A stretch of 33,128 nt of DNA from Microcystis aeruginosa Ma_MB_S_20031200_S102 (GCA_007095845.1 SFBI01000048.1:1-33128), one strand, 5' to 3'; positions 17,343 through 27,205 are shown, numbered from the stretch's first letter. Notes: generated by a model not told the origin, from the letters alone. Numbers and translations are program-made.

Positions 17343-17553
17343 AATTTAGTTCCTTAAAATCGAGGCTTACTGCTCCACAGCTTACCTTAATTTCTAATAG
17401 AAGTGCTATCGGGTGCAGCCGGTTGACCCGGGCAACATATTAAGATTAGTTAAGGGCAGTAAAGGAATCGTTAAATCAATCATAAATTGTCATAGTCCAT
17501 TTCCTCCAGAGCCTAGCATAGAAGGTAAGCCTCTTTTATCCCCAGGTAATTGC

Positions 17554-17904
17554 ATGAATGGACTACAACAACAGATTATCAGTCTTGATCGGAAAGTCGA
17601 TCATCTACAGGATATTGTCGAGAGCCTCAGCCGGCAAATTACTATCCTAGCTGGGGATAAATCGAGTCGTTCCCCGCGAGAATCGCTAGAAATAGTTGGT
17701 TTTTCCGAGTTATCCGATAATAGCCTCTACGATCACAAAGATATTCTCCGAGATCACGGTGGCAAACAATCCCCGACTGTCAATGGCGATAATTCTTTTT
17801 CCGATGAAATCCAAATTCGCCGATTAACCGCACAATTGACGGCAGCCTACAATCGCATTGCAGCTCTCGAAGAACAATTACTCAGCTATCGCATCCATTC
17901 CTAG
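17554..17904 (+). CDS. Coiled-coil hypothetical protein
   Basis: 116 residues from the ATG at 17554; an earlier GTG (17413) gives a longer frame with an unconvincing, proline-rich N-terminus. The first 35 residues (LQQQIISLDRKVDHLQDIVE) form a heptad-rich helix, the middle is low-complexity and acidic, and the C-terminus (RRLTAQLTAAYNRIAALEEQ) is a second coiled coil. No family recognised. The two coiled coils suggest oligomerisation or scaffold behaviour. It ends one base before the exbD stop (convergent genes). Confidence 0.6.
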   Translation: MNGLQQQIISLDRKVDHLQDIVESLSRQITILAGDKSSRSPRESLEIVGFSELSDNSLYDHKDILRDHGGKQSPTVNGDNSFSDEIQIRRLTAQLTAAYNRIAALEEQLLSYRIHS

Positions 17905-18474
17905 TTAATTTCTGCCTAGAGGATTGGTTAAACCGGGTAAGGTGGGATTAGTAGGTAAATTGGGCAAAGGATTGCTATTTTCTATTGTGGGATTGTTAGC
18001 TTCCCCCGATAGAGTCGCTAAAGCCACGCGATCGCCGCCTACCTGTCGCAGTAGATCTAAAACCCCAACCACTTCGTTATAACTGGCATTTCTGGAGGCA
18101 TTCAGTACCATCAGTCCATTGGGACTATATTGATGATAATTCTTAATCGCCTCGAATAACTGGGGGCGAGTCACCATCTGTTTTTCGACGTAGAGTTGTC
18201 CGAAATCATCGAGACTAACCACTAACATTTCCCGCATCGGGGTGGTGGCGGTACTAGCTTTCGGTAAATCAAGACTGATAGCCTGTTGGCGAGATAATCC
18301 CACTGCACCGAGAATAAAGAAGGTGAGAATACAGAAAATTACATCGATCAAGGGAATGATGTTAACCTGCACATCCTCTTGAATGCGGTGTTGATCATGC
18401 CATAATTTCAGGGGACGAGCCGTTATATGGCTACTTTTGGGCTTTTTGTGGTTAAGAGATTTAGTTTCGGCCAT
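17905..18474 (-). CDS. exbD: ExbD/TolR family biopolymer transport protein
   Basis: 189 residues: cytoplasmic N-terminus, one membrane helix about residues 37-60 (VNIIPLIDVIFCILTFFILG) with the proton-conducting Asp44, then a periplasmic domain with the NASRNASYNEVVGVLDLLRQVG pattern. Works with ExbB as a proton-driven motor that powers outer-membrane import through TonB or cell-envelope maintenance. The C-terminal 30 residues are Asn/Pro-rich and likely disordered. Begins 5 bp after the exbB stop codon, one operon. Confidence 0.88.
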   Translation of the reverse strand: MAETKSLNHKKPKSSHITARPLKLWHDQHRIQEDVQVNIIPLIDVIFCILTFFILGAVGLSRQQAISLDLPKASTATTPMREMLVVSLDDFGQLYVEKQMVTRPQLFEAIKNYHQYSPNGLMVLNASRNASYNEVVGVLDLLRQVGGDRVALATLSGEANNPTIENSNPLPNLPTNPTLPGLTNPLGRN

Positions 18475-18479
18475 GGCTA

Positions 18480-19157
18480 TTAGCGATCGAGAGGTTTTTC
18501 TAGGTTAGCACTGAGGGAGTATTGTTGGTCTTCTCCATCTAACCAACGTTGACGGTAGATAATTTCTAAATCACTGCCAGCCTTGCGAAAAATTCTAGCT
18601 TGATTGAACCAGAGTCCCTGAAAAATGCGATAGAAAGCGAGGCTAAAAATAGCGACAATTAAGCCGGTAGCGGTGGAAATTAAAGCTTCACTAATACCTA
18701 AAGTTACTCCGGCTGTGGAGGAAGTTCCCAGGTCACTCAGTTGAATATTGGCCAAAGAGGTAATTAAACCGAGTACCGTCCCTAATAATCCTAGCAGGGG
18801 AGAAAGGGCGATGACCGCCTCCAGGATTTTATCACCCCGTTTCATTAAGGATAATTGTTCATCGGCAGCCGATTCGAGGGCAAAGTGAAAAACCTCTGGA
18901 TCTGGATTTTCTAAGCGCAGGGGTGCGTAGAGATAGCTACCGATGGGGTGATTGCGGGAATCCCTAGCGACTTTTGCCGCTAAGTCCCAGTTACGGGTGG
19001 CTGACTCCATAATACGATTTAAAATCTGGCCTTCACTGAGCAGGGTGCGACTCCAAAACCAAATTCGTTCGATAATAGTGCTAAGAGCTAAAATAGACAG
19101 AAAAAGCAGCGGCCACATGGCCACTCCGCCTTTTTGGATTAAATCAGTTATACTCAC
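18480..19157 (-). CDS. exbB: ExbB/TolQ/MotA family proton channel protein
   Basis: 225 residues with three membrane segments: about 12-33 ([19 protein letters not shown]), 110-130 ([18 protein letters not shown]) and 150-172 ([18 protein letters not shown]). The [12 protein letters not shown] and TATGLxVAI motifs are diagnostic for the family. It forms the pentameric stator around ExbD. Start is GTG at 19157, with AGGAGGG about 12 nt upstream. Two tandem TATAAT boxes upstream probably drive the exbB-exbD pair. No TonB gene is nearby. Confidence 0.88.
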   Translation of the reverse strand: MSITDLIQKGGVAMWPLLFLSILALSTIIERIWFWSRTLLSEGQILNRIMESATRNWDLAAKVARDSRNHPIGSYLYAPLRLENPDPEVFHFALESAADEQLSLMKRGDKILEAVIALSPLLGLLGTVLGLITSLANIQLSDLGTSSTAGVTLGISEALISTATGLIVAIFSLAFYRIFQGLWFNQARIFRKAGSDLEIIYRQRWLDGEDQQYSLSANLEKPLDR

Positions 19158-19191
19158 GAGTTGTTTTGTCCCTCCTGGGCGATCGGGTAAT

Positions 19192-19219
19192 GATTATAGT
19201 TTAAGGATTATAGTTTAAG
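19192..19219 (-). promoter_or_regulatory. Duplicated -10 region upstream of exbB
   Basis: A perfect 14-bp direct tandem repeat (GATTATAGTTTAAG twice) gives two consensus TATAAT boxes on the minus strand, 14 bp apart and about 36-50 bp before the GTG start. No good -35 is seen. Likely tandem promoters; this is inference. Confidence 0.45.
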
Positions 19220-19376
19220 ATTTAGCTTAATCGATTGACATTTATAGTTATCACGCTGACTTACAATACAGGATGATATGGGGCTTTTCAAGGGGCCAGA
19301 AGATATCAGAAAAGGGATTGCCCTGACTCTATTTGAAGCTAATTCGGGACAGAGAAGTCTAAACCACGGCTATCTA

Positions 19377-19494
19377 ATACCAAATCCGTTGAGTAACGCA
19401 CAGAAAACGGGTTTCTCGGAGAAACCCGTTTTCTACTCATGCAAGAGGCAAAAGGAGAAATAGATAATCAGCCTTTAATAACTGGATTTAGTAT
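19377..19494. mobile_element. 118-bp MITE, second copy (inverted)
   Basis: Same element as 15398-15515 in reverse orientation: ends TACCAAATCC and GGATTTAGTA with flanking TA, and the same central palindrome AGAAAACGGG...CCCGTTTTCT. The two copies differ at only a dozen or so positions by eye. It lies between the exbB promoter and the atp operon terminator, where an insertion is harmless. Confidence 0.85.
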
Positions 19495-19515
19495 TAAGCC
19501 AGCTAAAATAAAAAA

Positions 19516-19537
19516 AGGAGTGAAAATAATCACTCCT
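19516..19537 (-). terminator. Terminator of the atp operon
   Basis: Perfect 8-bp stem AGGAGTGA / TCACTCCT with a 6-nt loop, followed on the minus strand by a run of seven or more Ts. It lies about 32 bp after the atpG (gamma) stop codon. Confidence 0.9.
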
Positions 19538-19568
19538 ACTGATAATCACAAGAAAAACTGGCTTAAAC

Positions 19569-20516
19569 CTAGAGAGCGTTGGCTCCCGCCACTACTTCTA
19601 ACAATTCTTGCGTAATAGCGGCTTGACGCGCTTTGTTGTAGGTACGGCTTAAAGTGCCAATTAACTCGCTGGCGTTCTCGCTGGCGTTACTCATCGCCGT
19701 CATCCGGGCTGCTAATTCGCTAGCTGCCGATTCCTGGAGAGCGCGCAGTAATTGGTTATTTAAGTACAAAGGTAGGAGAGAATCGAGGATTTGGACGGGA
19801 TTCTGCTCAAAAATCATATCTTGGGGAAAAACCTGCGCCGGTTGGCTGGCCATTTTTTCCCGTTGTACCTTAAATTTTCCCTCTTTAGTCACCAAACGGA
19901 AAATCTCGTCATCCTGTACCGCTAAACCTTGAGTAGTCAAAGGTAAAAGGGTTTGAATCACCGGAGTGGAACTGATCAGGGAGATAAAGCGAGTATAAAC
20001 CAACTCGACGCGATCGACTGTTTCCGATAAAAATAAGGAAAGCAATTCATCCCCAATCGTGCCAGCTTCATCGGCAGTGGGAATCTGTTCGAGGTTAATA
20101 AATTTAGCGGCAATGGGAGCATTCCGGCGCTCGAAATACTGTGCCGCTTTCCGGCCGGCAATAACTAATTGATAGTTAATCCCTTGCTCTTTTAATTCAT
20201 TCATCCGTTGTTCGGCACGACGGATGACGTTAGTATTATAACCGCCACAAAGACCTCGATCGCCTGTGACTACCAACAGAGCCACGGTTTTTACTTCCCG
20301 TTGGGCCAGTAGGGGTAAATTAACATCACTAAAGGCTAAACGACCTTGGAGATTATAGAGTACCTGAGCGAGGGCATCGGCAAAAGGACGGGTACAGAGA
20401 ACTTGTTCTTGGGCGCGACGCACTTTTGCTGCCGCCACCAGACGCATGGCCTCGGTGATTTTTTTGGTATTTTTGACCGATTGAATTTGGTCGCGAATCG
20501 CTTTGAGATTAGGCAT
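19569..20516 (-). CDS. atpG: ATP synthase gamma subunit
   Basis: Central rotor shaft of F1. 315 residues, longer than the bacterial 286 because of the photosynthetic insertion around 198-232 ([20 protein letters not shown]), here without the two regulatory cysteines of plant chloroplasts. N-terminal [21 protein letters not shown] and C-terminal [23 protein letters not shown] are the conserved coiled-coil ends. Last gene of the operon (atpC in some cyanobacterial naming). The ATG is directly preceded by a CTGATAA array with no Shine-Dalgarno sequence. Confidence 0.97.
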   Translation of the reverse strand: MPNLKAIRDQIQSVKNTKKITEAMRLVAAAKVRRAQEQVLCTRPFADALAQVLYNLQGRLAFSDVNLPLLAQREVKTVALLVVTGDRGLCGGYNTNVIRRAEQRMNELKEQGINYQLVIAGRKAAQYFERRNAPIAAKFINLEQIPTADEAGTIGDELLSLFLSETVDRVELVYTRFISLISSTPVIQTLLPLTTQGLAVQDDEIFRLVTKEGKFKVQREKMASQPAQVFPQDMIFEQNPVQILDSLLPLYLNNQLLRALQESAASELAARMTAMSNASENASELIGTLSRTYNKARQAAITQELLEVVAGANAL

Positions 20517-20520
20517 AATT

Positions 20521-20694
20521 CAGTTATCAGTTATCAGTTATCAGTCATCAGTCATCAGTTATCAGTTATCAGTTATCAGTTATCAGATTGGAGTTTTAAG
20601 TGAGCAGTATTAAATAGCAGTTTCTTGCCATCTTTTCACTGTTTACTGATCACTGTTTACTGATCACTGTTTACTGATCACCGATAACTGAAAA
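20521..20694. repeat. Heptamer arrays between atpA and atpG
   Basis: Two blocks: CAGTTAT/CAGTCAT units (20521-20586), and alternating CTGTTTA and CTGATCA units (20639-20694). They fill most of the 205-bp spacer between two genes of one operon. Confidence 0.85.
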
Positions 20695-20721
20695 GGCTGA
20701 CAGCTTAAAGCTCACAGAAGT

Positions 20722-22230
20722 TTACTTGAAAGCCTGTTTGTACTCGTTGATGCCATCTTTGAGCAGGCCTTCTGCTTCGTCGTTGAGTTGTTTTTCAGTG
20801 CTGACGATCTCAACGTAACGAGGTTTGCTGGTTTTCAGGTATTCGCGTAAACCGGTGCAGAAATCGATAACTTTATCGGTGGCGATATCGTCGAGATAAC
20901 CGTTTAAACCGGCATAAACCACCGCCACCTGTTCCCAAACGGAGAGGGGGAAGTTTTGGGGCTGTTTGAGGATTTGACGCAGACGTTGACCGCGAGACAG
21001 TTGTGCTTGGGTGGCTGCATCAAGGTCAGAAGCGAATTGAGCAAAAGCTTCTAATTCGTCAAACTGGGCTAATTCGAGTTTTAATTTACCAGCAACTTTC
21101 TTCATCGCTTTCGTTTGGGCCGCCGAACCCACGCGGGATACGGAAATACCAGCGTTAATTGCGGGACGGAAACCAGCGTTAAAGAGGTCGGTGGAGAGGA
21201 AGATCTGACCGTCAGTAATCGAAATTACATTGGTGGGAATGTAGGCAGAAACGTCACCGGCCTGGGTTTCGATAATCGGCAGGGCGGTCATGCTACCACC
21301 ACCGAGGGCATCGCTGAGTTTAGCGGCGCGTTCTAGTAAACGGGAGTGGAGATAGAAAACGTCGCCGGGGTAAGCTTCCCGACCGGGAGGACGACGCATG
21401 AGCAGGGATAGCTGACGATAAGCTTGAGCCTGTTTGGTGAGGTCATCGTAGATAACTAGGGTCGCTTTGCCTTTATACATGAAGTATTCGGCGATCGAAG
21501 CTCCGGTATAGGGGGCGATATACTGGAGGGTGGCGGGGTCGTTAGCGTTAGCGGCCACCACCACGGTGTAATCCATGGCGCCTCTTTGGGTGAGGGTGTC
21601 GATTACTTGGGCGACGGTGGAGGCTTTTTGACCGATGGCAACATAGACACAGATCACGTCTTCGCTTTTCTGGTTAATGATTGTGTCAATGGCGATCGCT
21701 GTTTTACCAGTTTTTCTGTCACCGATAATTAACTCCCGTTGACCACGACCGACGGGAATCATGGCATCGATAGCGGTAATGCCAGTTTGCATCGGTTCAC
21801 AGACGGATTTGCGAGCGACAATACCGGGGGCGGGGGATTCCACCAGACGGGTTTCGCTGGCGAGGATGTCCCCTTTACCGTCGATGGGACGACCGAGAGC
21901 ATCAACGACGCGGCCGACTAAAGCGTCACCCACGGGAACCTGAGCGATTTTACCGGTAGCTTTCACCGTACCGCCTTCTTTAATCCCGAAACCGTCACCC
22001 ATTAACACCGCACCGACGTTATCTTCTTCGAGGTTAAGGGCGATGCCGACGGTTCCATCTTCAAATTCCAAGAGTTCTCCCGACATGGCCTGTTGTAGTC
22101 CGTAGATGCGGGCAGTACCGTCACCCACTTGCAGGACGGTTCCCACGTTGGAGACCTGTACTTCTTGGTTATAGGATTCGATCTGTTGACGAATAATTGT
22201 ACTAATTTCGTCGGGTCTGATAGCTACCAT
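20722..22230 (-). CDS. atpA: ATP synthase alpha subunit
   Basis: Non-catalytic nucleotide-binding subunit of F1, alternating with beta. 502 residues. Walker A GDRKTGKT at 170-177, [19 protein letters not shown] region, and the arginine-finger motif [12 protein letters not shown]-terminus [17 protein letters not shown] is the delta-binding helix. Full length, no frameshift. 68 bp after atpH. Confidence 0.98.
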   Translation of the reverse strand: MVAIRPDEISTIIRQQIESYNQEVQVSNVGTVLQVGDGTARIYGLQQAMSGELLEFEDGTVGIALNLEEDNVGAVLMGDGFGIKEGGTVKATGKIAQVPVGDALVGRVVDALGRPIDGKGDILASETRLVESPAPGIVARKSVCEPMQTGITAIDAMIPVGRGQRELIIGDRKTGKTAIAIDTIINQKSEDVICVYVAIGQKASTVAQVIDTLTQRGAMDYTVVVAANANDPATLQYIAPYTGASIAEYFMYKGKATLVIYDDLTKQAQAYRQLSLLMRRPPGREAYPGDVFYLHSRLLERAAKLSDALGGGSMTALPIIETQAGDVSAYIPTNVISITDGQIFLSTDLFNAGFRPAINAGISVSRVGSAAQTKAMKKVAGKLKLELAQFDELEAFAQFASDLDAATQAQLSRGQRLRQILKQPQNFPLSVWEQVAVVYAGLNGYLDDIATDKVIDFCTGLREYLKTSKPRYVEIVSTEKQLNDEAEGLLKDGINEYKQAFK

Positions 22231-22298
22231 AGTTTAATCTGGGAAAAAGTAAAAAATTAGAAGGTGAAAAAACGGCAAAAAAGAGAGATTAGATGACC

Positions 22299-22847
22299 TT
22301 AGCGCAGGGAGAGGCTGAGGCGTTGTAGTTGACCGCGAATGCTGGCATCAAAGACCTGAGAACCGACTTTGATCACCACACCACCGATGAGGCTGGTATC
22401 AACTTTGGTTTTCAGTTCGACCACATTTGCCCCAGTTAGGGTTTTCACTTTGTCGATGACGATTTGTTTTTGGCTATCGTTCAATTCGGTGGCCGAGGAA
22501 ACTTCCGCTAAAACGGTGTTAGTCAGCGCTCTGGCCAGGGTGAGATATTGTTGACAAACGGGTTCTAAAAATTGAATCCGACGTTTATCGACTAATAACA
22601 TCATGAAGTTAGTTAAATAGGGATTGGCACTGGTCCCCATTACCTGGGAAAGAACGGCTTTTTTAGCTTCTTCTTTGATGACGGGATTGCCGATAAAAGC
22701 TCTTAGATCGGGAGCATTTTCCAACAATTCTAAGAGGGATTTAATTTCACCGCCGATCACTTCTAATTGTCCGCTGCTTTGGGCGACGGAAAGTAATGCT
22801 TGGGCGTAGGGTTCGGCTATTTCTGAACTGATTAAACTTCCCTGCAT
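22299..22847 (-). CDS. atpH: ATP synthase delta subunit
   Basis: Links F1 alpha to the b/b' stalk (OSCP homologue). 182 residues, with the N-terminal helical bundle ([20 protein letters not shown]) and the C-terminal family motif [29 protein letters not shown]. The ATG immediately follows the atpF stop (no gap), with AGGAGG inside the atpF end, so translation is coupled. Called atpD in some cyanobacterial naming. Confidence 0.95.
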   Translation of the reverse strand: MQGSLISSEIAEPYAQALLSVAQSSGQLEVIGGEIKSLLELLENAPDLRAFIGNPVIKEEAKKAVLSQVMGTSANPYLTNFMMLLVDKRRIQFLEPVCQQYLTLARALTNTVLAEVSSATELNDSQKQIVIDKVKTLTGANVVELKTKVDTSLIGGVVIKVGSQVFDASIRGQLQRLSLSLR

Positions 22848-23390
22848 CTATTTACCTCCTAGGTTGGCCAAACTGCGATCAATTAGGGTTTGTTGTACCG
22901 ATTCTTCCAGGCCAGCGGTTAATTGGGATTCCACGTTAGCTAAGGCTAAAGCGGTAATTCTTTGGCGTAATTCTACTAAAACGCGATCCTGTTCCGCCGA
23001 GAGATCTTTAGCGGCACTTTCGCGCATTCTTTGAATATCGAGTTCGGCTTGGGCGGCGATGTCGGCGGTGACAGTTTTAGCTCTATCTCGAGCATTATTG
23101 ATAATTTGTCCCGCCTCTTGTTTTGCCAGGGCGAGTTTTTTCTGTTCTTCGGCGAGGGCGTTAGCGGCAATATTTTTCCGGTCTTCAGCTTCGGCTAAAG
23201 CTTCAGCAATCTTCGACTGACGTTCTCCGAGGATTTGTCCGAGAACTTTGCGGCCGTAGAAGATGACTAAACCGAGCAGAATTGAGAGGTTAAATAGGTT
23301 AGTTCCTAGGATATCGGTGTTGATGCCGAATCCTTCTGCTGCCGCTTCCTTCGCCTCCGTGGCTAATAATAAAACTGTGTCGATGATCAT
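22848..23390 (-). CDS. atpF: ATP synthase b subunit
   Basis: Peripheral stalk subunit. 180 residues: N-terminal membrane helix around residues 28-50 ([21 protein letters not shown]), then a long amphipathic helix rich in Ala, Glu, Lys and Gln for the coiled coil with b'. The first ~25 residues are a cleavable or extended leader typical of cyanobacterial b. The 126-bp spacer to b' contains heptamers. Confidence 0.95.
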   Translation of the reverse strand: MIIDTVLLLATEAKEAAAEGFGINTDILGTNLFNLSILLGLVIFYGRKVLGQILGERQSKIAEALAEAEDRKNIAANALAEEQKKLALAKQEAGQIINNARDRAKTVTADIAAQAELDIQRMRESAAKDLSAEQDRVLVELRQRITALALANVESQLTAGLEESVQQTLIDRSLANLGGK

Positions 23391-23418
23391 GATTATTGAG
23401 GGCGGGGAGTAGGTTATT

Positions 23419-23435
23419 CAGTTATCAGTTATCAG
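23419..23435. repeat. Short CAGTTAT repeat between atpF2 and atpF
   Basis: Two and a half CAGTTAT units, followed near 23485 by CACTGATCACTGTTA. Part of the heptamer family, inside the operon. Confidence 0.6.
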
Positions 23436-23516
23436 AGGTAAGTTTCCAGTCTTCTAACTCCTGACGACTGACTTCTATCTTTTCACTGATCACTGTTATT
23501 AACCAAGGGCTGGGAT

Positions 23517-23948
23517 TTAGCGAACAAGTTCGGGGCCGAGGAGTTTTTCGAGAATTTGACGGGAAAGAGAGGCCACTTGTCCTTCTAGAGAACGAAAGGC
23601 TTCTTCTTTCTGTTGGGCAATTTCGGCGGCGACGGCTTCTTTACGAGCGATCGCTTCTTTTTGGGCTGCGGCAACTCGTTCGCTGGCTAGTTTTTGGGCC
23701 TCGGCTTGCGCTTGGGCGATAATCTCTTGGGATTGTTTACGAGCCGAAGTTAATTGCAATTCGTACTCTTGTACCAGTGCTTCGGTTTTGGCTAGTTGTT
23801 CTTTGGCTCCGCCTTCGGTTTGCCGAATATACTCCGCCCGTTCATCTAAAACTTTACTGAGGGGTTTATAAAAAACGGCGTTCAGGATCACTGCCAAAAG
23901 AATAAACTGTAGTGCCATCACTGGCAGGGTGGCATCGAAATCAAACAT
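23517..23948 (-). CDS. atpF2: ATP synthase b' subunit
   Basis: Second, diverged peripheral stalk subunit found in phototrophs. 143 residues: membrane helix at residues 7-27 ([20 protein letters not shown]), then [25 protein letters not shown] and a long helix. It pairs as b:b' heterodimer with atpF. Called atpG in older cyanobacterial naming. Follows atpE after a 229-bp spacer with two sets of inverted repeats. Confidence 0.95.
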   Translation of the reverse strand: MFDFDATLPVMALQFILLAVILNAVFYKPLSKVLDERAEYIRQTEGGAKEQLAKTEALVQEYELQLTSARKQSQEIIAQAQAEAQKLASERVAAAQKEAIARKEAVAAEIAQQKEEAFRSLEGQVASLSRQILEKLLGPELVR

Positions 23949-23980
23949 TGATTTATTCCTGATAAATAGAAGCTATAGAC

Positions 23981-24162
23981 AGGTTCAAAAAAGGAAGATG
24001 ATCCCCCTGCTTTAAAAGTAAACAGTCAGGGGGAATCACTAAAATTCCCTTAATTAGCTATCAGCCTTCCGTCCCAAAAACCAGATTTTTTAGTTGGCTC
24101 CCTTGGCGTTTTTTCGAGTTTTTAAAACTCTGCTGCCAAGCTGGGGACTGGGGGCTGATAGC
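23981..24162 (-). promoter_or_regulatory. Inverted repeats in the atpE-atpF2 spacer
   Basis: Two structures: CCCCCTG / CAGGGGG with a ~17-nt loop (about 24004-24033), and a 10-bp pair GCTATCAGCC / GGCTGATAGC (24057-24066 and 24153-24162) that encloses a smaller GAGTTTT/AAAACTC palindrome near 24116-24130. No T-run typical of full termination is evident on the minus strand. Likely mRNA-stabilising or attenuating structures behind the c-subunit gene. Confidence 0.5.
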
Positions 24163-24177
24163 CCACTGCTTTTTTAA

Positions 24178-24441
<264 letters not shown>

Positions 24442-24512
24442 TTACTAATCAATTTCAATCTGTTGTTTACAGAGCGCGTTCTCAGCCTCAAAAAATGGCT
24501 GGTTTTCTGCTC

Positions 24513-24580
24513 AAAACTCCCGAAAGAGTTTTTGGGAAAGAACGATCCTGGAATTCAGTTGCTCATCCTGAATTCGACCA
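24513..24580 (-). promoter_or_regulatory. Hairpins in the atpB-atpE spacer
   Basis: Stem AAAACTC / GAGTTTT (24513-24532, loop CCGAAA) and stem GAATTCAG / CTGAATTC (about 24552-24576). They are close together upstream of the c-subunit start and could influence processing or stability of the atpE message. Function inferred. Confidence 0.4.
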
Positions 24581-24654
24581 ATAATTTCTTAGTTATTATC
24601 CTATTATTTGGACACTTTTTCCTAAGAAATTTTTCTTTTTTTCGTCCCTCGCTT

Positions 24655-25410
24655 TTAAGCGTGTTCCTCTTCGTGTTCCGATTCCAGGGCCTCATGGATA
24701 TAGGCCCCGGCAAGGGTGGCGAAGACAAGGGCCTGAATAGCACTGGTAAATAAACCGAGAGCCATCAGGGGTAGGGGTACGACTAGGGGGACAAGGAAGA
24801 CTAATACGGCTACTACCAACTCATCCGCGAGGATGTTTCCGAAAAGACGGAAGCTGAGGGAGAGGGGTTTGGTAAAGTCTTCTAAAATTTTGATCGGTAA
24901 TAGCACGGGAATCGGCTCTAGGTAGTGAGCGAAGTAACCGAGTCCTTTTTTACTGATGCCTGCGTAGAAGTAAGCGAGGGAAGTCAGTAGGGCTAACGCC
25001 ACCGTGGTATTGATGTCGTTAGTGGGGGCGGCTAATTCTCCTTCGGGCAGTTCGATTAACTTCCAAGGAATCAAGGCCCCTAACCAGTTAGAAACGAAGA
25101 TAAATAAAAATAGGGTGCCGATGAAGGGCAACCAGGGTCGATATTCCTTTTCTCCTAGCTGGTTTTTGGCTAAATCGCGCAGAAATTCGAGAACGTACTC
25201 CATGAGGTTTTGAATACCGCTAGGGACTTTCTGGATTTTGCGGGTAGCGGCGATCGAGGCGATGATTAAGATAGCGAAGACGATCCAGGAGACCGCGATC
25301 ACTTGCCCGTGAATTTTTAGTCCGCCGATGTGCCAGTACCAGTGTTGTCCCACTTCCAGGGAAGCGAGGCTATAAAAATTAAGCACACTTAAACTGTCTA
25401 ACATTTCCAC
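24655..25410 (-). CDS. atpB: ATP synthase a subunit
   Basis: Membrane subunit forming the two proton half-channels beside the c-ring. 251 residues, with five to six hydrophobic segments, and the essential Arg in [16 protein letters not shown] (Arg188). C-terminal [21 protein letters not shown] is the family end, with an acidic tail. 52 bp after atp1. Called atpI in chloroplast and many cyanobacterial annotations. Confidence 0.97.
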   Translation of the reverse strand: MEMLDSLSVLNFYSLASLEVGQHWYWHIGGLKIHGQVIAVSWIVFAILIIASIAATRKIQKVPSGIQNLMEYVLEFLRDLAKNQLGEKEYRPWLPFIGTLFLFIFVSNWLGALIPWKLIELPEGELAAPTNDINTTVALALLTSLAYFYAGISKKGLGYFAHYLEPIPVLLPIKILEDFTKPLSLSFRLFGNILADELVVAVLVFLVPLVVPLPLMALGLFTSAIQALVFATLAGAYIHEALESEHEEEHA

Positions 25411-25462
25411 CTTGGAGAGATTCGGTTTCGCAAATCAGGGTTATTTTTAACGGACAAAAGGT

Positions 25463-25885
25463 TTAGGAATCGGCTTTCTGCTCCAGCTTGAAGATGGTTT
25501 GCAGGGTATAGACGATGATCGCGCCTTTATAGGTTAAAAAACCCAAAAAAACTGGCACAATGTGCAGTTCTTGCCAACGACTGGCAATGATGATTAATCC
25601 AGCGAATAGGGCTAATCCTTTTTTTCCCACCCGATTTTTCGTTACCCCTAATTTTTCCACTTCCCCGGCGAGGAGTTTTAGGTAAACAACTCCCACCATT
25701 GCCCCTAATAGGTAATTAAGGGCGGTATTGAGGGAATAAAACAGCCACACGGGTATAAAGATCAGACCGCTTAAGATCAGGGTGGTGATCAGTAAAGTGT
25801 TTTGTAGTTGATAGTATTCCCGCATCGGATCTGACAGCGGGTTGGTTTCTGGGGTTGGGGGAGATTCGATCGATGGGTCAGACAA
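25463..25885 (-). CDS. atp1: ATP synthase subunit I (Atp1)
   Basis: 140 residues: N-terminal hydrophilic Pro/Ser-rich segment, then helices at about 31-52 (LLITTLILSGLIFIPVWLF), 57-75 and 86-103, and a final hydrophobic stretch. This is the small uncharacterised AtpI-type protein that begins cyanobacterial atp operons and is thought to help c-ring or Na+/Mg2+ related assembly. The start appears to be TTG at 25885, with AGGTG about 6 nt upstream; the next ATG (25825) would leave out the N-terminal segment. Confidence 0.85.
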   Translation of the reverse strand: MSDPSIESPPTPETNPLSDPMREYYQLQNTLLITTLILSGLIFIPVWLFYSLNTALNYLLGAMVGVVYLKLLAGEVEKLGVTKNRVGKKGLALFAGLIIIASRWQELHIVPVFLGFLTYKGAIIVYTLQTIFKLEQKADS

Positions 25886-26362
25886 GGTACACCTAAATCA
25901 GCGATAGATTAATCTCAATATCTAGATTGCTTTCCGAGCTATGACGCTCAGGTAAGCCACAAGACATATTATCACGGCAGTGGCAACAATTATTAAGCAA
26001 TTGTAAATTGTCATGATTCCGTCGGTCGCCAGTCGTTAGGAGACTCCGAGACAGTGATCAGTGATCAGTGATCAGTTATCAGTGGCTCTCTTGGGGTTAT
26101 AGTCATGAGCAAATCTTATCGAAGAAAGAGCGTAGGCTATAGGTCCCTACCAATCACACAGGTGTAATGTAGGGGCGCAACGTGGTCAGTGAGTTTATCC
26201 AACTGCTTGCGCCTATAATGTGACATTGTGAACATTTTTCAGCCAATATCCAAGAGAGCTTTTTCAGTTCACTGATTACTGATTACTGTTTACTGGACGG
26301 CTACGCCGTGCCTTTGGCAACACTGAAAAGCTCCCCACTTCCCCCTTTCCCCAGAATTAGTC
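25886..26362. other. Intergenic region upstream of the atp operon, with repeats
   Basis: 477 bp without a convincing gene. It must contain the atp promoter, but I found no clear -35/-10 pair on the minus strand. Contents include CAGTGAT units (26052-26083), CTGATTA/CTGTTTA units (26265-26292) and a GTAGGGGCGCAA ... TTGCGCCTA inverted repeat (about 26172-26216) like dispersed repeats of this group. Confidence 0.55.
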
Positions 26363-27151
26363 TCAATCAGGTTTTTTTAAGAGTTTTGCGCCACAGTTTT
26401 TACAAAAATTGGCATCTATATCGTGACGGGGTAAACCACAATCTGGACAAGGATAATCAGTTTGAGTGCCAGATTTTAATAGTTGTTTAGTCAGATCGCT
26501 AATCTGCAAGGGAATTAACAAAACTCCCGTTAAAATCATTAAAACTGTCACCATTTTGCCCCCATCAGAAAGGGGAGTTACATCCCCAAATCCTACGGTA
26601 GTCATAGTCACGACAGCAAAGTAAAAAGCATCAAAAAATGTCCGATAGACTTGGGGATTAATTGGGTGTTCGATCTGATAAATTAACCCTGCATAGACAA
26701 AAATAATCGAAAATAGAGTTAGTAATATGCGAATAAATACTATCTGATCGGAAGTTTTAATTTGAAAAATAGAAAGATCGGAGCCAAAAAAACGAATCAC
26801 TCGCAAAATTCTAAACCAGCGAAAAATTCTAAAAAACCTAATATCAAAAAATCCAAAAAATAGGGGTAGAATTGATAATAAATCTAGGATGGAAAAAATA
26901 TTAAAAACAAAGCCTAGTTTTGATTCCGCACACCAAAACCGAATTAAATACTCTAGGGAAAATAAGCTTAAAATTCCCCAATCAAGCTGACGTAACCACA
27001 TTTGCCAGGTGACGGATAAGGGATAGGTTTGAGCCACATAAATCCCCAACGAGAGTAAAATTAATGCTAGGATAAGCAGATTTACCGTCAGCCCGATCGC
27101 CGTGGTGACATCCTCTAAATAAAAAGCTATCTTGGCACGAAAAGAGAGCAT
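26363..27151 (-). CDS. Voltage-sensor K+ channel-like protein with zinc ribbon
   Basis: 262 residues. Six-helix layout: S1 about 16-40, S2 about 55-73, S3 about 82-101, S4 with regularly spaced arginines (RFFRIFRWFRILRVIRFF, 105-122), S5 about 138-160, a pore helix and the selectivity filter TVGFGD at 185-190 (GFG variant of GYG), then S6 about 198-218. The C-terminal tail carries a zinc ribbon (Cys235, Cys238, Cys250, Cys253). Probably a voltage-sensitive K+ channel in the plasma or thylakoid membrane; the zinc ribbon is an unusual cytoplasmic addition. Monocistronic by context. Confidence 0.82.
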   Translation of the reverse strand: MLSFRAKIAFYLEDVTTAIGLTVNLLILALILLSLGIYVAQTYPLSVTWQMWLRQLDWGILSLFSLEYLIRFWCAESKLGFVFNIFSILDLLSILPLFFGFFDIRFFRIFRWFRILRVIRFFGSDLSIFQIKTSDQIVFIRILLTLFSIIFVYAGLIYQIEHPINPQVYRTFFDAFYFAVVTMTTVGFGDVTPLSDGGKMVTVLMILTGVLLIPLQISDLTKQLLKSGTQTDYPCPDCGLPRHDIDANFCKNCGAKLLKKPD

Positions 27152-27205
27152 AAATTCAGCTATCAGTGAACAGTAACCAGTAATCAGTCAACTGAAAACT
27201 TACAT

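Noticed and set aside
17121-17357. 78-residue plus-strand frame overlapping the NDH-2-like gene start
   Set aside because: It is antisense to two better supported minus-strand genes (NDH-2-like and the 30-residue membrane protein) and has no ribosome-binding site or recognisable composition.
17413-17553. Longer start of the coiled-coil protein at GTG 17413
   Set aside because: The extra 47 residues are proline-rich without heptads; the ATG at 17554 fits the coiled-coil start better, although its ribosome-binding site is weak.
19278-19463. 61-residue plus-strand frame
   Set aside because: Its 3' half is the MITE palindrome (codons for ETGFSEKPVF), which is found as a mobile element elsewhere, so the frame is accidental.
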